The translations under genes and the position numbers were made by a program. From Ypsolopha sequella (Eukaryota; Arthropoda; Insecta; Lepidoptera; Ypsolophidae): DNA of 64,000 bases. Positions 11,498 through 23,146 of this stretch are shown piece after piece. The notes under the pieces are model-generated. The model was given only the letters and a program-made list of their open reading frames with translations, was not told the origin of the DNA and did no database searches. The DNA is taken from contig CAKOHE010000005.1 of NCBI GenBank assembly GCA_934047225.1, forward strand, positions 245,763-309,762, given 5' to 3'. Each line of letters begins with the position of its first letter. Positions within the stretch are counted from its first letter, which is position 1.

Positions 11498-12637
11498 TGG
11501 ATGGATATAATAAGCTATTGAAAACAAATAATTCCACATAAAATATTAAACTAGTTTCAGCGATCTACATAAACTTATATCTATTAATCATTTAATCGTT
11601 AGCTTAAATAAAAGCTTGATTTCATTTTTTTTATTTATAAGTGTACAGGTAGAATAGGTTAGTAGAATTATGGTCGATTTTTGTTTCCCCGCCAATTTTC
11701 TTTTTGATTTTATCTCAGAAAGTAGTCAGAATCTAATTCGGTTTTCTTTTTCTAAAACTAAATTGAATTTCTTATATGATAAAGAAAAAAAAAACTTTAT
11801 TTTTCTATACGGGAGTAAGTATATATAAAGAAAATTGTGCTTATATATACTATAAATATATATCTATATATTTTTTGTTATCTACGTCGGGGAATCGTAA
11901 GTGAACATACCTACTAGTAATGCGTTTTATGGAAATTCCTCTACAAGTCAATGCCTATATCTCAAATTATTTATTTATCAAAATATAAGGATATCTCGAA
12001 AATACAACCACGTCTCCAAATACAACCGTTGCGCTGGCAGGGGGGGGGATCCTTGACTCTAACAAAAATAAACACTTTTAAGCTTAATATTTCGCAAACG
12101 GAACCCTGGATCGAAACATGGTCTTCTTACACCCCCAATATTTTTAAATTAACTTTCCAACGACATCCCACACTAGGGTATAGACGAGAAAAAAAAATCA
12201 TCCCCACTTTACGTGTAGTGGAGGTACCCTTAAAAAAAATCTTTTTAAAATTTTACTGTACCACTTTATCGGCGTGATAAATATGTATACCCATGCCAAA
12301 TTACAGCTTTCTAGTACTAATAGTCTCTAGGCTAAGCCGCGGACAGACAGACAGACAAACAGACAGACGGACATGGCGAAACTATAAGGGTTCCTTGTTG
12401 TTGACTATGGAACCCTAAAAAGACGGTCAAGTACGAGAGGGACCTGTGCACTGAGGGTTCCGTACCGTCCTATAAGTTAGAAGATTTGAGTAATTTGACC
12501 AAAAAATTCAAACTTATTATGACGTTATCAGATGTTTGAAACAAAACTTCAAAATGAAGTTGTATTCTACATGGAATTGGAAATTAATGATTTTCAGATG
12601 TATTCCTCCACAAATAAAATGCACATAAATTCCGAAA

Positions 12638-12706
12638 AACCGGGAACGAACCTGGATCTTAAGATTGAGAGGCCAGCGTTCTACCTCTGAGCTACCGCCG
12701 CTTATA
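12638..12706 (-). repeat. tRNA-like SINE head
   Basis: Read on the - strand this has a box A-like TAGCTCAGAGGTAGAACGC and, about 35 bases on, a box B-like GGTTCGTTCCC. It resembles the sequence at 24680-24742. It does not fold into an intact cloverleaf with a plausible anticodon by eye, so a tRNA-derived SINE or tRNA relic is more likely than a working tRNA. Confidence 0.6.
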
Positions 12707-12743
12707 AATTAAGTTTTCTTTTATCTAAATTGAATTTTATTAG

Positions 12744-12827
12744 AGTGCATTACAAACTAGAAAATAACAATCAGAAACAAATCCAAAGACAAGAATTTGA
12801 AATAAAAAAATTAGTTTGTAATGCACT
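12744..12827. mobile_element. Small MITE
   Basis: 84 bp bounded by perfect 16-bp inverted repeats AGTGCATTACAAACTA / TAGTTTGTAATGCACT. It has no coding capacity. Target duplication was not resolved. Confidence 0.75.
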
Positions 12828-14139
12828 GTAATAATATTTAGAGTATTCATAGCGATGGATTTCGCAAAATAAACATAATCTCAATTAAACTTCATATCTG
12901 TGCCATTAAAGTTCTAGCCTAAAAAACATAAAAAAAAACCTGTTGCAATAAATAAATTATTCAAAACATTAATCGCATCAGTGGATTGCCGCATCTGTTC
13001 TGGCCCAGTGAAGCATAAGTCCCGAGTTTGATGCTCGGTCGGGAACAAAAAGTATGTTTTCCTTTTTTTGTCTCACTTGGTGCGGTCTTTGTCTATTATT
13101 TTATTCACTTATGTTAGTTTGGGGTGGGCTTGTCGATAAACTTATTAGGGTCAGACCTGATAAGATCGTTTAATATACTTACTAAAAATGGCACGTTATG
13201 TGTAAGTAAAGGTTGGAAGATTTTATTTAAAATTTGTTTCGTTAAATCCGGCGTGATAAAAAACCTAACTAAAAAAAAAAACAGGCAGTCATGGGGACTG
13301 CTGACAGAAGAAACAATTGAACTGATAGTATGTCGGTGACGGTGACGCGAACACATACGATTTTCCTTATCTTTAGATTATAGTTTATCAAAAATTGCTT
13401 AACGCGTCAAAAGAAGTTTTACTTACCTAAAAAAAAAAAACTATGCGCTATTGCAGCCATCGTACATCGCGGAAGTTTTTAACCTACAGGACATCTCTAT
13501 CTATCCCTATACAAAAGAGAACAACGTTTGCCTCTCAGAACATTTAAATAGTTAGAAAGGCCTTGGAGTTGTATGCGTACCAGAACCTTTGTCGCCTCAC
13601 ACCCACAGGCACACACCTTGTCGTAATTGAAATACTATCAAAACTTGAATCCAAGTGGTTGTTCTTTCTACGCACAACAAATGACTTATATCGAAAAATT
13701 ATCAAATGAAAAAACTACCGTATCTCTGTGTAAAAAGGTGTATTTTTCAAACAAACGATTTCATTTAGGACGTTTTAGTTTTGATACCATGTGACCATTA
13801 TAAACCTACCGGCTTTAGGTGGTTGATAACTTGACCGGAGCGGTATTGCGAACTTAATATTAAACACAGTCTGATTACATGACGTGATGATTTATTGCTA
13901 GGGATGGGAACAGATGTATTTTCTTAACGTAAAACTTCGACTAACTTTTTTTATAATCAATCGAGAAACCAATTTGCTCTGAGACAATTTGTGTGTTGTT
14001 TTTTTTCTATTTTTATTATCTTGTTTTACACATTTTAGAAAAATGGTTTTAACGTGTATTAGGTGTATATAAGGTGATTTCATTGATATAGCCAAATTCA
14101 TACTTAAAACTTTGTAAGTGATCAGTAATAATGATAATA

Positions 14140-14270
14140 TATGGTCACGACATGAATCCCCGAGGGGGTATCAGAGGTATTCCGAGTGTGAACTGTGAAA
14201 TGCAAGTTACAGTCCACACTCGGTACAACCGCGTTTCACCGACGAATATATTAAGATTTAACGTATTTTA
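14140..14270. repeat. Single-unit copy of the repeat that carries the 38-bp minisatellite
   Basis: Shares with 24190-24455 a left end (GGTCACGACATGAAT here) and a right end (CGCGTTTCACCGACGAATAT), plus one instance of the TCAGAGGT.TTCCGAGTGTG motif that is tandemly repeated in the other copy. Confidence 0.75.
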
Positions 14271-14400
14271 AATTATATTATGGTAGCTTCAAAATAATTG
14301 GATTTTTCATAAACACTCTTATGGAAAATCCCATTTCAAAGGAGAATGGGCGTTTTGGTCCATACCACCAATACACTTGTGTTAGGTGACATAAATAGGT

Positions 14401-15512
14401 GTTATAATAACATTCGAGAAACCGTTAACAGTTACTCCAAAATCGATCGGGTAACTGTACAATCAAGGAGAAAAGTTTTCATATAAAATGTATGAGAAAA
14501 TATTTAAAACCGTACAAGTGTGTGTTTATTTACTCTACGGTGTAATTCTAAGCTATGCATAAGTATAAATACTTATTTTTCAATATCTATCAAATATTTG
14601 TACAGTCGAGAACAAAAGTTTTCGGGTGAAATGTATGAAAAAACATTTGAAAGTGTAAAAGTGTATTTTATTTACTCTACAACGTAATTCTAAGCTATGC
14701 ACATGTATGTCTAAAAAGTGTATAAGTGTCTGTTCATTTACTCTATATGGTAATTCTAAGCTATGCATATGATTAAATACTTATTTATCAACATATAAGA
14801 GGCATCTGCACAGTCTTGACTGTCTTCCTTGGAAGTGTGGGTTTATTTACTCTTCAGTGTAATTCCAAGCTCTTTTTTTCTATATATTTTGTAAAAACCT
14901 TTAGTATATTATACCAACTCTGATACTGTAACTACTGTAAATATATATTCAAGATATGCATGCATAGCTTAGAATTACCTGTTGGATAATTAAACACACA
15001 TTTATATACTTTTAAATATTTTAGCAAAATCTTTATTCCTTGACTATACAGATTCCCTATATCTTGATAAATAATCAATTGGACATGTGCATAGCTTAGA
15101 ATTACCCTATATATTAAATAATCACACACTCATACATTTTTAAATATTTTATCCCAAAGCTTTTGACCTCGTTTGTACATTTTACCCTATATATTTTGAT
15201 AAATGTTTTCAGACATACATATACGTAGCTTAGAATTACATTGTAGAGTAATTAAAACACGCTTTAACACTTTTTATTTTTTTTTTCATACATTTCACAC
15301 GAATACTTTTGTTCTCGACTGTACGAATATCTCATCTATTTTGAAAAATATGTATTTATGCATAGCCAAGAATTACACCGTAGAGGAAATAAACACACAC
15401 TTATTCACTTTTAAATATTTTCTCATACATTTTATATAAAAAAAAATTTCCTTGCTTGTACAGTTATCCGGTCGATTTTGGGGTAACTGACAACGGTTTC
15501 TCGAATGTTATA
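14401..15512. mobile_element. 1.1-kb fold-back element with inverted sub-repeats
   Basis: The outer ends are inverted copies (CATTCGAGAAACCGTT at 14411 and AACGGTTTCTCGAATG near 15490). Inside, a motif of about 100 bp containing GTAATTCTAAGCTATGCA recurs about four times on the left half. It returns as TGCATAGCTTAGAATTAC on the right half, so the halves are inverted around about 14955. It is A+T-rich and noncoding; short open frames across it reflect the repeats. Confidence 0.88.
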
Positions 15513-16986
15513 AAAGTTTTATCTTAAATCTTAATTTAAGAATATCGCTCAAGGAATAAAAAACGTCTATCGATTGTGTGACACGACGATACGGCACAAC
15601 ACTAGCGAGCAAGTTTGACAAGTAGGGAGAGCATACATTACTTGTTTACTACATCTTAGCCAAAATTGTGAGCGTACATTGCCGGTAATGTATATTTTTG
15701 TTGTCACCATGAGTAAATTAGTTATTTATCTAAAATTCTCATATTATACAAAGTTTTTATAATTACAGGTGAAAGAAAATATCTAAATTTTTCCGGTTTG
15801 CTTTCTTATTCGTGATTCTGCAAGTAATTATTGCACAAGACGGCATTTCTCTTTAGATTAGGCAGAGCTGTTTACAGAGTCACGGTTCGCGTGTGACTAT
15901 GAGCAGCGATCGCGTGTTTCGGTTTAAGTATTGATGTTCAACAGTAGTTGTGGCGCGCGTGACACGCCCACTTAGCCTTTCTATTTGATTTAAATGTTCT
16001 GTGGTTTGCCTATCCATTTAGCTGGCTTCAACAAATGCAACCCGATACCCTACCAAGTTCATCCCTGCGTGTCCCTACGCAAATAAATGTCTACTCTAAT
16101 GTGTTAAGATTAGAATCGAAATTCGCATGTCATATGATCTCGCCCTAATTTAAGAATTAATTCACGTTCCAACTTTGAATTTATATCTTCCTGAAAGCGT
16201 TCATGAAAATGTCAAACTTGGCTGCGTGCGTTTAAATTAACCTCTGCTTTGAATAGAAGCAAAAAAAAAAAAAAAACAACCGTGCGTTGCATTGCGTTCC
16301 TAGTAATTTCTACTGACAATAGCTACGAGCGTGGCCTTTGATTTAATTTCAATCTTCAACAGATTTTAAGCAATTCATCAAGGTCAGCGACAAAATATTA
16401 CTGTGTCAGCAGGGCTGAGAAGTCCTGACTCAGGTCCGGTCAGGGCCTATCACAAATCGGCGTTCTAGCGAATTAAGGCGAATGGATACGCAAACTGCAA
16501 TTTGGACCTGTCTTTGAAGGCCTACTCCTCCCACACGGGTGGTCCAAAAACTTTCATAAAAATATTTTATAGCCATAAGGGAGTCAAAAATAAATTTCAA
16601 GTTTCATAAACTGATTTTCTATTGTAAGTTTTGACAAAAAAAAAATCGAAAGTCATCGAACGTTTCACATGATTAACACAATAATTCTCTTACTCCTTCC
16701 AAACGCCTTAATCGATTTTAATTATTATTTCACCAAATTATAGATAATAATTTTTAGATCAAAAATTTAAGTTCAAAATTTTTTTTCCATTCATGGCGTC
16801 CATGTGAAAAGTATTATTTTCTCCTATTTTGCGCTAGCCGGTGACGCAGTGGTTGTCGTAACAGCCACTTTTCAAGACGCGCTGAAATGAACATTATTTC
16901 AATGTCGTTTCCGTTGATATTTGTACCGACACACATCGAGTTGCTTATTTAGCGTGGCGCTATGGGAAAAAATCAATCCTTTTAGA
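15513..16986. other. Noncoding interval
   Basis: No gene recognised. The segment 16790-16960 is weakly similar to 51880-51990 (shared TTTTGCGCTA and GAACATTATTTCAA motifs), so it is probably an old repeat. Confidence 0.5.
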
Positions 16987-16991
16987 ACTTG

Positions 16992-17237
16992 TGTATAATT
17001 GTAAGTACACAAAACCTTACCATTTGTGTATCATAGTTTGTTAGAATTATAGTTTAGTTAAGTTTAATACAACTAGATGGCGGTGAACCGATTTACATCG
17101 CGATATCGTTGTGTTTCTTCCAGTTTGTTGTACCAATTTTGAAGTTCGAATTAGACGCTCATTTATTCACACCTTTTTTTGGAGTTTGATTTCTATTGTC
17201 TATTCCATACGGGTGCTTTTTGGGATAGCACAGTACA
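16992..17237 (+). repeat. 5' LTR of the BEL/Pao element
   Basis: 246 bp, TG...CA ends, matching 23147-23391 almost completely. The first 170 bases look identical by eye; differences cluster in the T-rich segment near 17170-17215. The base after the LTR begins TGG, as expected of a primer binding site. Confidence 0.95.
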
Positions 17238-17851
17238 TGGTCCTATCGAAGCAGATTCAAAAATCGGCTTGTGGATTTGTGAGTCGTGTCTGTCAGTCCA
17301 ACCACCAACACTAAAGCGCAACGGATTGTTGCGGAGAGTGTTGTTTTCCTGTTTCCGGTGTCCTGGACCTTTGAAGCAAAGATAACCAGCCAGGAGGGAG
17401 ACAGTCAGTCAAGGAAGTAGCAGCAACTGACGAAAGGCGGGAAATTCGTAAGCGGAAGCGGCGGATGAAGTGAGTTTGAAGTTCAACGTCATAAGGTGAA
17501 GTGTGTGCCAAATCGCTGTGAGTACTGTTTAATTAATTCATTTAGTGTATGCAAATTTGAACTCTATTTCAAGCAGAAAAATAACTTTAAAATTTGAACT
17601 GTAGTTTGAAAAGACTTAGAATAGTTTCAAGAAAAGTGAAGTGACGGGGAACCTATGCCCGATTTTCTATAGAGTTCTCAAACACTTAGAAAAATTACGA
17701 AGATCATGAACTTGTAAAATTTTGAATACGATTACCTGGTATATAGACTTGTAAACATTGAGAAAGACTGTGTGTTGGTAGACTTGCTATGTTCCGTGGT
17801 CATTAATTAATTATAAGTTTGTTAAGTTGGTTTGTAAAACTGTAAGAAATT

Positions 17852-20800
17852 ATGGAGAGTTTAATTAAGTTGCAAAGTCACTATTTAGAGAATGTATCAA
17901 AGGCTAAATCAAATTTCCTCAAGTCTCCTAAAGAAAGGATTACTGTTTCGTATGTAGAAACGCGACTTGAAGCTTTAGAAAAGGTATGGCAATGCTTTTT
18001 TGAGACTCATAATAAAATTGTTTGTGAGTACGATGCGGATTATTCTAAGAGCAATTATTGCAAATCCTCTGCGTATGACTCTATGGAAGAACTGTATATG
18101 GATTATAAGTGCTGTCTTAAAGAAAAACTAGAGCAGTTAAAAGATAAAAACCGCAATAGTTCTTCTGCTAGTGAAGTTCGTCTGGCTCATGATTCAAATC
18201 CGATAAAGTTACCGAAGATTGTCCTCCCTACTTTTTCTGGAAAATACTTAGAGTGGCCTACCTTTCGCGATTTATACGAAACTCTAATTCATAAGAACGC
18301 GTCTTTAGCTGATGTACAGAAATTACATTATCTTAAAAGTCATCTTACAGACGAAGCTGAACAATTAGTTAGGCACATCCCTATCACTGAAGCAAATTAC
18401 GAGCAATGTTGGGAGTTACTGACGAAACGGTATAGTAATAAGCGTTATATTTCAAACTGTATTTTGAATAGATTATTAAGTCAGAAACAGTTATCAGTAG
18501 AGTCGTCTTATGGTATCAAGCAGCTCCTGGATACCACTTGCGAATGTTTAAATGCACTCTCAAATATCGGAGTAAATGTAGCTTCTTGGGATATCTTAAT
18601 CATCCATTTGATTGCTCATAAATTAGATTCAGAAACGCGCAAACAATGGGAATCAAAAGTTTGTGAGTTGTCAGATGAACTGCCTACTTTGGCATTATTT
18701 AAAGAATTTTTGGAGCATAAGTTTAGATCGTTAGAATTTCTGCATCCAAAAACCAAACCGAGAGTCTATACAAATATTGCTAAAACAGCTGTTCATATAG
18801 CTAGTATTAATGATGATGTCAAATGCCAATTCTGTCAAGGTAATCATAAAATTGCTAACTGCAAAGAGTTTGCAAAGGAGGAATATGATTCACGACATAA
18901 CTTTGTCCAAACAAATAGATTATGTTTTAACTGTCTGGGAATCAATCATCCTGTATTTTCATGCCGTCAAACCGCTAGATGCCGCATTTGCAAGAGGAAA
19001 CATCATTCCTTATTGCATCCTAAGGAGTTTTTGACATCACCCACTAACAACAGCGCATCAGGTGATAAAGCTGTTGTTGCAGTTTCGACTACCGCAACAT
19101 TGGAGGAGTCAAAGAATGTTGTCGCTTGTTTCTCGAACACTAGCAGCCAAGTTCTGCTAGCTACAGCGTTGGTAAGAGTTGAATCAGAAACAGGTGACAG
19201 TAAGTCAACACTGAAATGTTTATTGGATCAAGGGTCACAGGCTTCGTTTATCACGGAGTCAGCAGTTCAAGCCCTTGGACTGCAGAAGCTTCCAAATAAA
19301 ATTTCAGTTACAGGAGTAGGTGGTCAAGAGGGTACGTTAGATTCAAAGGCATTTGTTGCTATCAAGCTTCAATCCATTCATGATCCAAGGTTTACAGTGG
19401 TGGTCAAGGCGCATGTCCTTAGGAAGCTTACAACCCTTCTTCCAGCTAAGAAGGTAGTGATTCCATTTTGGCCTGAACTAACAAACATGAAATTAGCAGA
19501 TCCAAAATTCAATCTACCTAATAAGGTTGATTTGTTGCTAGGAGCAGAAGTATACTGTCAGATTTTAGAAGAAGGTTTAATCAAGGGTCCTCCTGGTTGT
19601 CCAGTAGCGCAGAAAACCAAGCTAGGGTGGATTCTATCTGGTCAGTGCATTTCTGGTGAAGAAAACGAATCAAAATCGATAGTTTCTTTGCATACTCAAA
19701 TTGATGACAATGAGTTATTGCGAAAATTTTGGGAACTCGAAGCAGAATCATTTTCGGCGAAGAAGATCTTGACTCAAGAGGAACAAAGATGTGAAGATAT
19801 CTTTATAAGTACCACCAAAAGAGATGAGACTGGACGATATATCGTCAAACTACCATTTCGCGATGAAGATCCTAAGTGTAAGCAAGGTAAAACTGAACAG
19901 ATAGCAACAAAGAGATATCAAATGTTGGAGAAAAGGTTCTCAAAGAACGAGAAGTATAAAGAACAATATGCCAATGTAATGAAGGAGTACCTAGATTTGG
20001 GTCATATGGAGTTAGTTCCAGAAGACCAACGTAGAAAAGCAGATGCAGTGTATCTACCACACCACGGTGTTACCCGAGAAGACAAGATCACCAAAAAACT
20101 AAGAATTGTGTATGATGCGTCTTGTGTCGGCGTAAACGGCGTATCCTTGAATAATGATCTACTGGTGGGTCCCAATCTTCAATTGGATCTTAGACATATT
20201 GTTATGAAGTGGCGTAAACATAAAATATGTTTAGTGGCAGACATTGTTAAAATGTACCGCCAAGTAAAGGTAACAAAAGAAGACTCCGACTTTCAACGCG
20301 TTGTATGGCGAGATGAGCATGGAGTATTACAACATTACAGAATGCTGCGTATCACCTTCGGCATTGCATCGGCTCCATATCTCGCAGTTAGAGTATTACA
20401 TCAAATAGCACAAGACGAGGGTCAAAAGTATGAATTGGCAGCTGAAAAGGTACTCACTGATTTTTACATGGACGATCTGATGACCGGTTGCAATACACTT
20501 GACGAAGGCTTGATGCTATATAAAGATATGAATGAGTTGATGAGTAAGGGAGGGTTTCAGCTTCAGAAATGGATGAGTAACAGTCAAGAGTTAATGGAAG
20601 AAATAGGTCAAACAGTAACCAAAGAAGAAAAGTTACATGTAGGATCAGAAAAAGGGATACAGAAGGTTTTAGGTTTGACTTGGAATAACAAAACAGACCA
20701 GTTTGAGTATTCTCTTCAAATTCTACCATTTAACACTCCTGTGACGAAAAGAAAAGTGATATCGGACATCTCACGTTTGTTCGATCCCCTGGGGTGGATT

Positions 20801-21601
20801 GGTCCAATTATTATTAGAGCAAAGATATTCATCCAGAAGCTTTGGATTTCTGGTATAGGATGGGATCAAGAACTTCCTCCTCAATTATTGCAGGAATGGT
20901 TAAGTTATCGGAGTGAACTTTCACAAGTTACAACCTTTAGCATCCCTAGATGGATTCACATGAGTTTAGATGATGGTGTTATAGAACTCCATGGCTTTAG
21001 CAATGCTTCGTGCGAGGCTTATGCAGCCGTTGTGTATAGTCGTGTAGTAGATAAAAACGGTAAAGTGCAGATTAGTCTCATCACGTCGAAAACAAGAGTA
21101 TCTCCAATCAAACAAATCTCCATTCCAAGATTGGAATTATGCGGAGCGCAGTTACTCGCTAGGTTGCTTCATGAAGTAGCAGAGATATTGGAGATACAAA
21201 AGGATCATGTTCATGCTTGGACAGATTCTTCAGTTGTGTTGGCGTGGTTGAGCAGTCATCCAAACCGCTGGAAGACGTTTGTGGCTAATAGAGTTTCAGA
21301 GATTTTGCAGCTGTATGATCGGAGTTACTGGTCACACGTCAAATCTAAAGACAACCCCGCTGATGCAGCCTCTCGAGGTGTTAGTCCAACGGAATTTACA
21401 GATTTACAACTGTGGAAGCAGGGTCCAGTTTGGCTCTTAAACAAAGAAATAAGTTACAGTCCACTACCTGAGAATGGCCAAACTGGATTTGATACTGAGC
21501 AAGAAATGAAGTCCGTGAAATTGTGTGGCAGTACTGCAATTGATATCATGAGCATGAGTTGTTCGACAGATTCTTTTCTTTGCGAAAACTTGTTAGAGTA
21601 G
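17852..21601 (+). CDS. BEL/Pao Gag-Pol: gag, protease, reverse transcriptase, RNase H
   Basis: 1249 codons. Residues about 1-310 are a gag-like region. Zinc knuckles follow (CQFCQGNHKIANC near 324 and CFNCLGINHPVFSC near 358). An aspartic protease with LLDQGSQASF lies near 458. Reverse transcriptase with the catalytic YMDD lies near 872, and the Pao-type A17/RNase H region at about 930-1175. Together these make a retrotransposon capsid and replication polyprotein. Two defects are visible: the usual RNase H HGF.DAS motif reads HGFSNAS (D to N, near residue 1048), and the frame ends at TAG 21599-21601 just as the linker to integrase begins in another frame. The start is the first ATG after the leader, preceded by a tRNA-type primer region and noncoding leader of about 600 bases. 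Confidence 0.93.
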   Translation: MESLIKLQSHYLENVSKAKSNFLKSPKERITVSYVETRLEALEKVWQCFFETHNKIVCEYDADYSKSNYCKSSAYDSMEELYMDYKCCLKEKLEQLKDKNRNSSSASEVRLAHDSNPIKLPKIVLPTFSGKYLEWPTFRDLYETLIHKNASLADVQKLHYLKSHLTDEAEQLVRHIPITEANYEQCWELLTKRYSNKRYISNCILNRLLSQKQLSVESSYGIKQLLDTTCECLNALSNIGVNVASWDILIIHLIAHKLDSETRKQWESKVCELSDELPTLALFKEFLEHKFRSLEFLHPKTKPRVYTNIAKTAVHIASINDDVKCQFCQGNHKIANCKEFAKEEYDSRHNFVQTNRLCFNCLGINHPVFSCRQTARCRICKRKHHSLLHPKEFLTSPTNNSASGDKAVVAVSTTATLEESKNVVACFSNTSSQVLLATALVRVESETGDSKSTLKCLLDQGSQASFITESAVQALGLQKLPNKISVTGVGGQEGTLDSKAFVAIKLQSIHDPRFTVVVKAHVLRKLTTLLPAKKVVIPFWPELTNMKLADPKFNLPNKVDLLLGAEVYCQILEEGLIKGPPGCPVAQKTKLGWILSGQCISGEENESKSIVSLHTQIDDNELLRKFWELEAESFSAKKILTQEEQRCEDIFISTTKRDETGRYIVKLPFRDEDPKCKQGKTEQIATKRYQMLEKRFSKNEKYKEQYANVMKEYLDLGHMELVPEDQRRKADAVYLPHHGVTREDKITKKLRIVYDASCVGVNGVSLNNDLLVGPNLQLDLRHIVMKWRKHKICLVADIVKMYRQVKVTKEDSDFQRVVWRDEHGVLQHYRMLRITFGIASAPYLAVRVLHQIAQDEGQKYELAAEKVLTDFYMDDLMTGCNTLDEGLMLYKDMNELMSKGGFQLQKWMSNSQELMEEIGQTVTKEEKLHVGSEKGIQKVLGLTWNNKTDQFEYSLQILPFNTPVTKRKVISDISRLFDPLGWIGPIIIRAKIFIQKLWISGIGWDQELPPQLLQEWLSYRSELSQVTTFSIPRWIHMSLDDGVIELHGFSNASCEAYAAVVYSRVVDKNGKVQISLITSKTRVSPIKQISIPRLELCGAQLLARLLHEVAEILEIQKDHVHAWTDSSVVLAWLSSHPNRWKTFVANRVSEILQLYDRSYWSHVKSKDNPADAASRGVSPTEFTDLQLWKQGPVWLLNKEISYSPLPENGQTGFDTEQEMKSVKLCGSTAIDIMSMSCSTDSFLCENLLE

Positions 21602-23040
21602 TAGCATTTTGTCGAAGATTCTATGAGCTCATTCACACAAAACCAAAATCTACATACCCGACTTGGCTTACAAGTGAAGAACTGCAAAAAGTGCTTAAAT
21701 TTTGCATTATCGAGTGTCAGAAACACTACTTTGGAATTGAAATTGATGATTTGACTAAATCAGGTACTGTGAGTAAGAAAAGCAAACTTGCTTCTCTCAA
21801 TCCAATCATTGATGCTGATGGTATTCTTCGCGTTGGAGGGCGATTGCAGAAAGCTCAGATTCTGGAGAGTAGAAAACATCCTATTTTGATACCTGAAAAG
21901 TCTCGATTCACGGAGCTTATCATTAAGGACGCTCACGAGAAGACGCTTCATGGAGGCCCCCAATTGATGGTGAATTATATTCGGACTAAGTATTGGGTAT
22001 TAAAGGTAAAGAATTTAGCGAAACTCTGCGTTCGCCATTGCATAAAATGTTTGCGATATTCAGCTCGAGCAAACCAACCCTTAATGGGTCAGTTGCCAGA
22101 AGCTAGAACATCTCCTTCTAGACCGTTTTGTCGCAGCGGTGTTGATTACGCAGGTCCTTTTGCGATAAGGACAACCAAGGGAAGAGGACATCACGCTACC
22201 AAAGGCTACATTTGCCTTTTTATATGTATGGCCACCAGGGCTATACATTTAGAAGCCGTAAGTGATATGACCTCAGAAGGTTTTATTGCTGCATTCAGAA
22301 GGTTTGTAGCACGGCGTGGTCACTGTGAAGATCTTTGGAGCGACAATGGCACAAATTTTGTAGGTGCAGATCGAGAGCTGAAAAGTCTTCTTGTTAATGA
22401 AAAGTCCACTGTCGCTTTAGAAATTGTTGAGTGCCTTGCAAATAATGGAACGACGTGGCATAGAATTCCAGCACATAGTCCTAATTTTGGAGGACTGTGG
22501 GAGGCTGGAGTGAAATCGACCAAACACCACTTGAAACGTGTGATTGGTGAGTCCACTCTCACGTTTGAGGAATTCACAACTGTGTTGGCTCAAATTGAGG
22601 CTTGCCTTAATTCGAGACCAATTTCAAAAATGAGTGAGAATTTAGAAGACCCCTTTCCTTTGACACCAGGGCATTTTCTAGTTGGGGAACCACTAGTTCT
22701 TATTCCTGACTCAAATTATGAGAAGTGCAATGTTACCAATCTTAGAAGGTGGCAGCTTACCCAAAGAATGGTTCAAGATTTCTGGCGACGATGGTCACGA
22801 GAATATCTTTCACAATTTTACCATCGATATAAATGGAATCAACAAACTCCTGAACCTAAGATTGGAGACGTAGTCCTGGTGATGGAAGATGATCTTCCTC
22901 CGGCTAAGTGGCTTTACGGCATTATTATAGAAAAACATTCTGGTTTGGACAAGGTTACACGTGTTGTAAGTTTACGTTGTAAAAATAATGTAATTAAAAG
23001 GCCTGTGTCTAAACTATGTATTTTGCCAGTAACAGATTGA
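21559..23040 (+). CDS. BEL/Pao integrase, out of frame with Gag-Pol
   Basis: 493 codons overlapping the upstream frame by 43 bases in the -1 frame. An HHCC zinc-binding domain is visible (H..H in DAHEKTLHG, then CVRHCIKC). The integrase core follows with D in SGVDYAGPF, D in DLWSDNGTNF and E in GGLWEAGVKS, then a C-terminal domain with YHRYKWN and a chromatin-binding-like tail. In this family integrase is normally the C-terminal part of one polyprotein. No obvious slippery heptamer occurs in the overlap, so a small indel is more likely than programmed frameshifting. The ATG at 21559 is probably not a real start. Confidence 0.92.
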   Translation: MFDRFFSLRKLVRVVAFCRRFYELIHTKPKSTYPTWLTSEELQKVLKFCIIECQKHYFGIEIDDLTKSGTVSKKSKLASLNPIIDADGILRVGGRLQKAQILESRKHPILIPEKSRFTELIIKDAHEKTLHGGPQLMVNYIRTKYWVLKVKNLAKLCVRHCIKCLRYSARANQPLMGQLPEARTSPSRPFCRSGVDYAGPFAIRTTKGRGHHATKGYICLFICMATRAIHLEAVSDMTSEGFIAAFRRFVARRGHCEDLWSDNGTNFVGADRELKSLLVNEKSTVALEIVECLANNGTTWHRIPAHSPNFGGLWEAGVKSTKHHLKRVIGESTLTFEEFTTVLAQIEACLNSRPISKMSENLEDPFPLTPGHFLVGEPLVLIPDSNYEKCNVTNLRRWQLTQRMVQDFWRRWSREYLSQFYHRYKWNQQTPEPKIGDVVLVMEDDLPPAKWLYGIIIEKHSGLDKVTRVVSLRCKNNVIKRPVSKLCILPVTD

Positions 23041-23146
23041 AGTTGTAAGATAATTGGTTCGTAGAAGTTCAGATTCAAGTTTCATTTCTGTGTTATTTTA
23101 AGAATTTATGTTTGTTAAGATGGACATACGTCCATAGGAGGCGGAA

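Larger units (their letters stand above)
11498..14400. other. Noncoding interval with old repeat fragments
   Basis: A segment at 11876-12000 recurs inverted at 25015-25145. The stretch at 12340-12420 (CAGACAGACAGACAAACAGA followed by a GGAACCCTAAAA end) is a common insect interspersed-repeat tail also seen near 62275-62360. A 108-codon open frame at 11951-12277 lies inside this repeat and is not a recognised gene. The rest of the interval holds no gene I recognise. Confidence 0.5.

Noticed and set aside
12638..12706. Functional tRNA gene on the minus strand
   Set aside because: Box A and box B are present but the stems and anticodon loop are not convincing; a related copy at 24676 supports a SINE origin.
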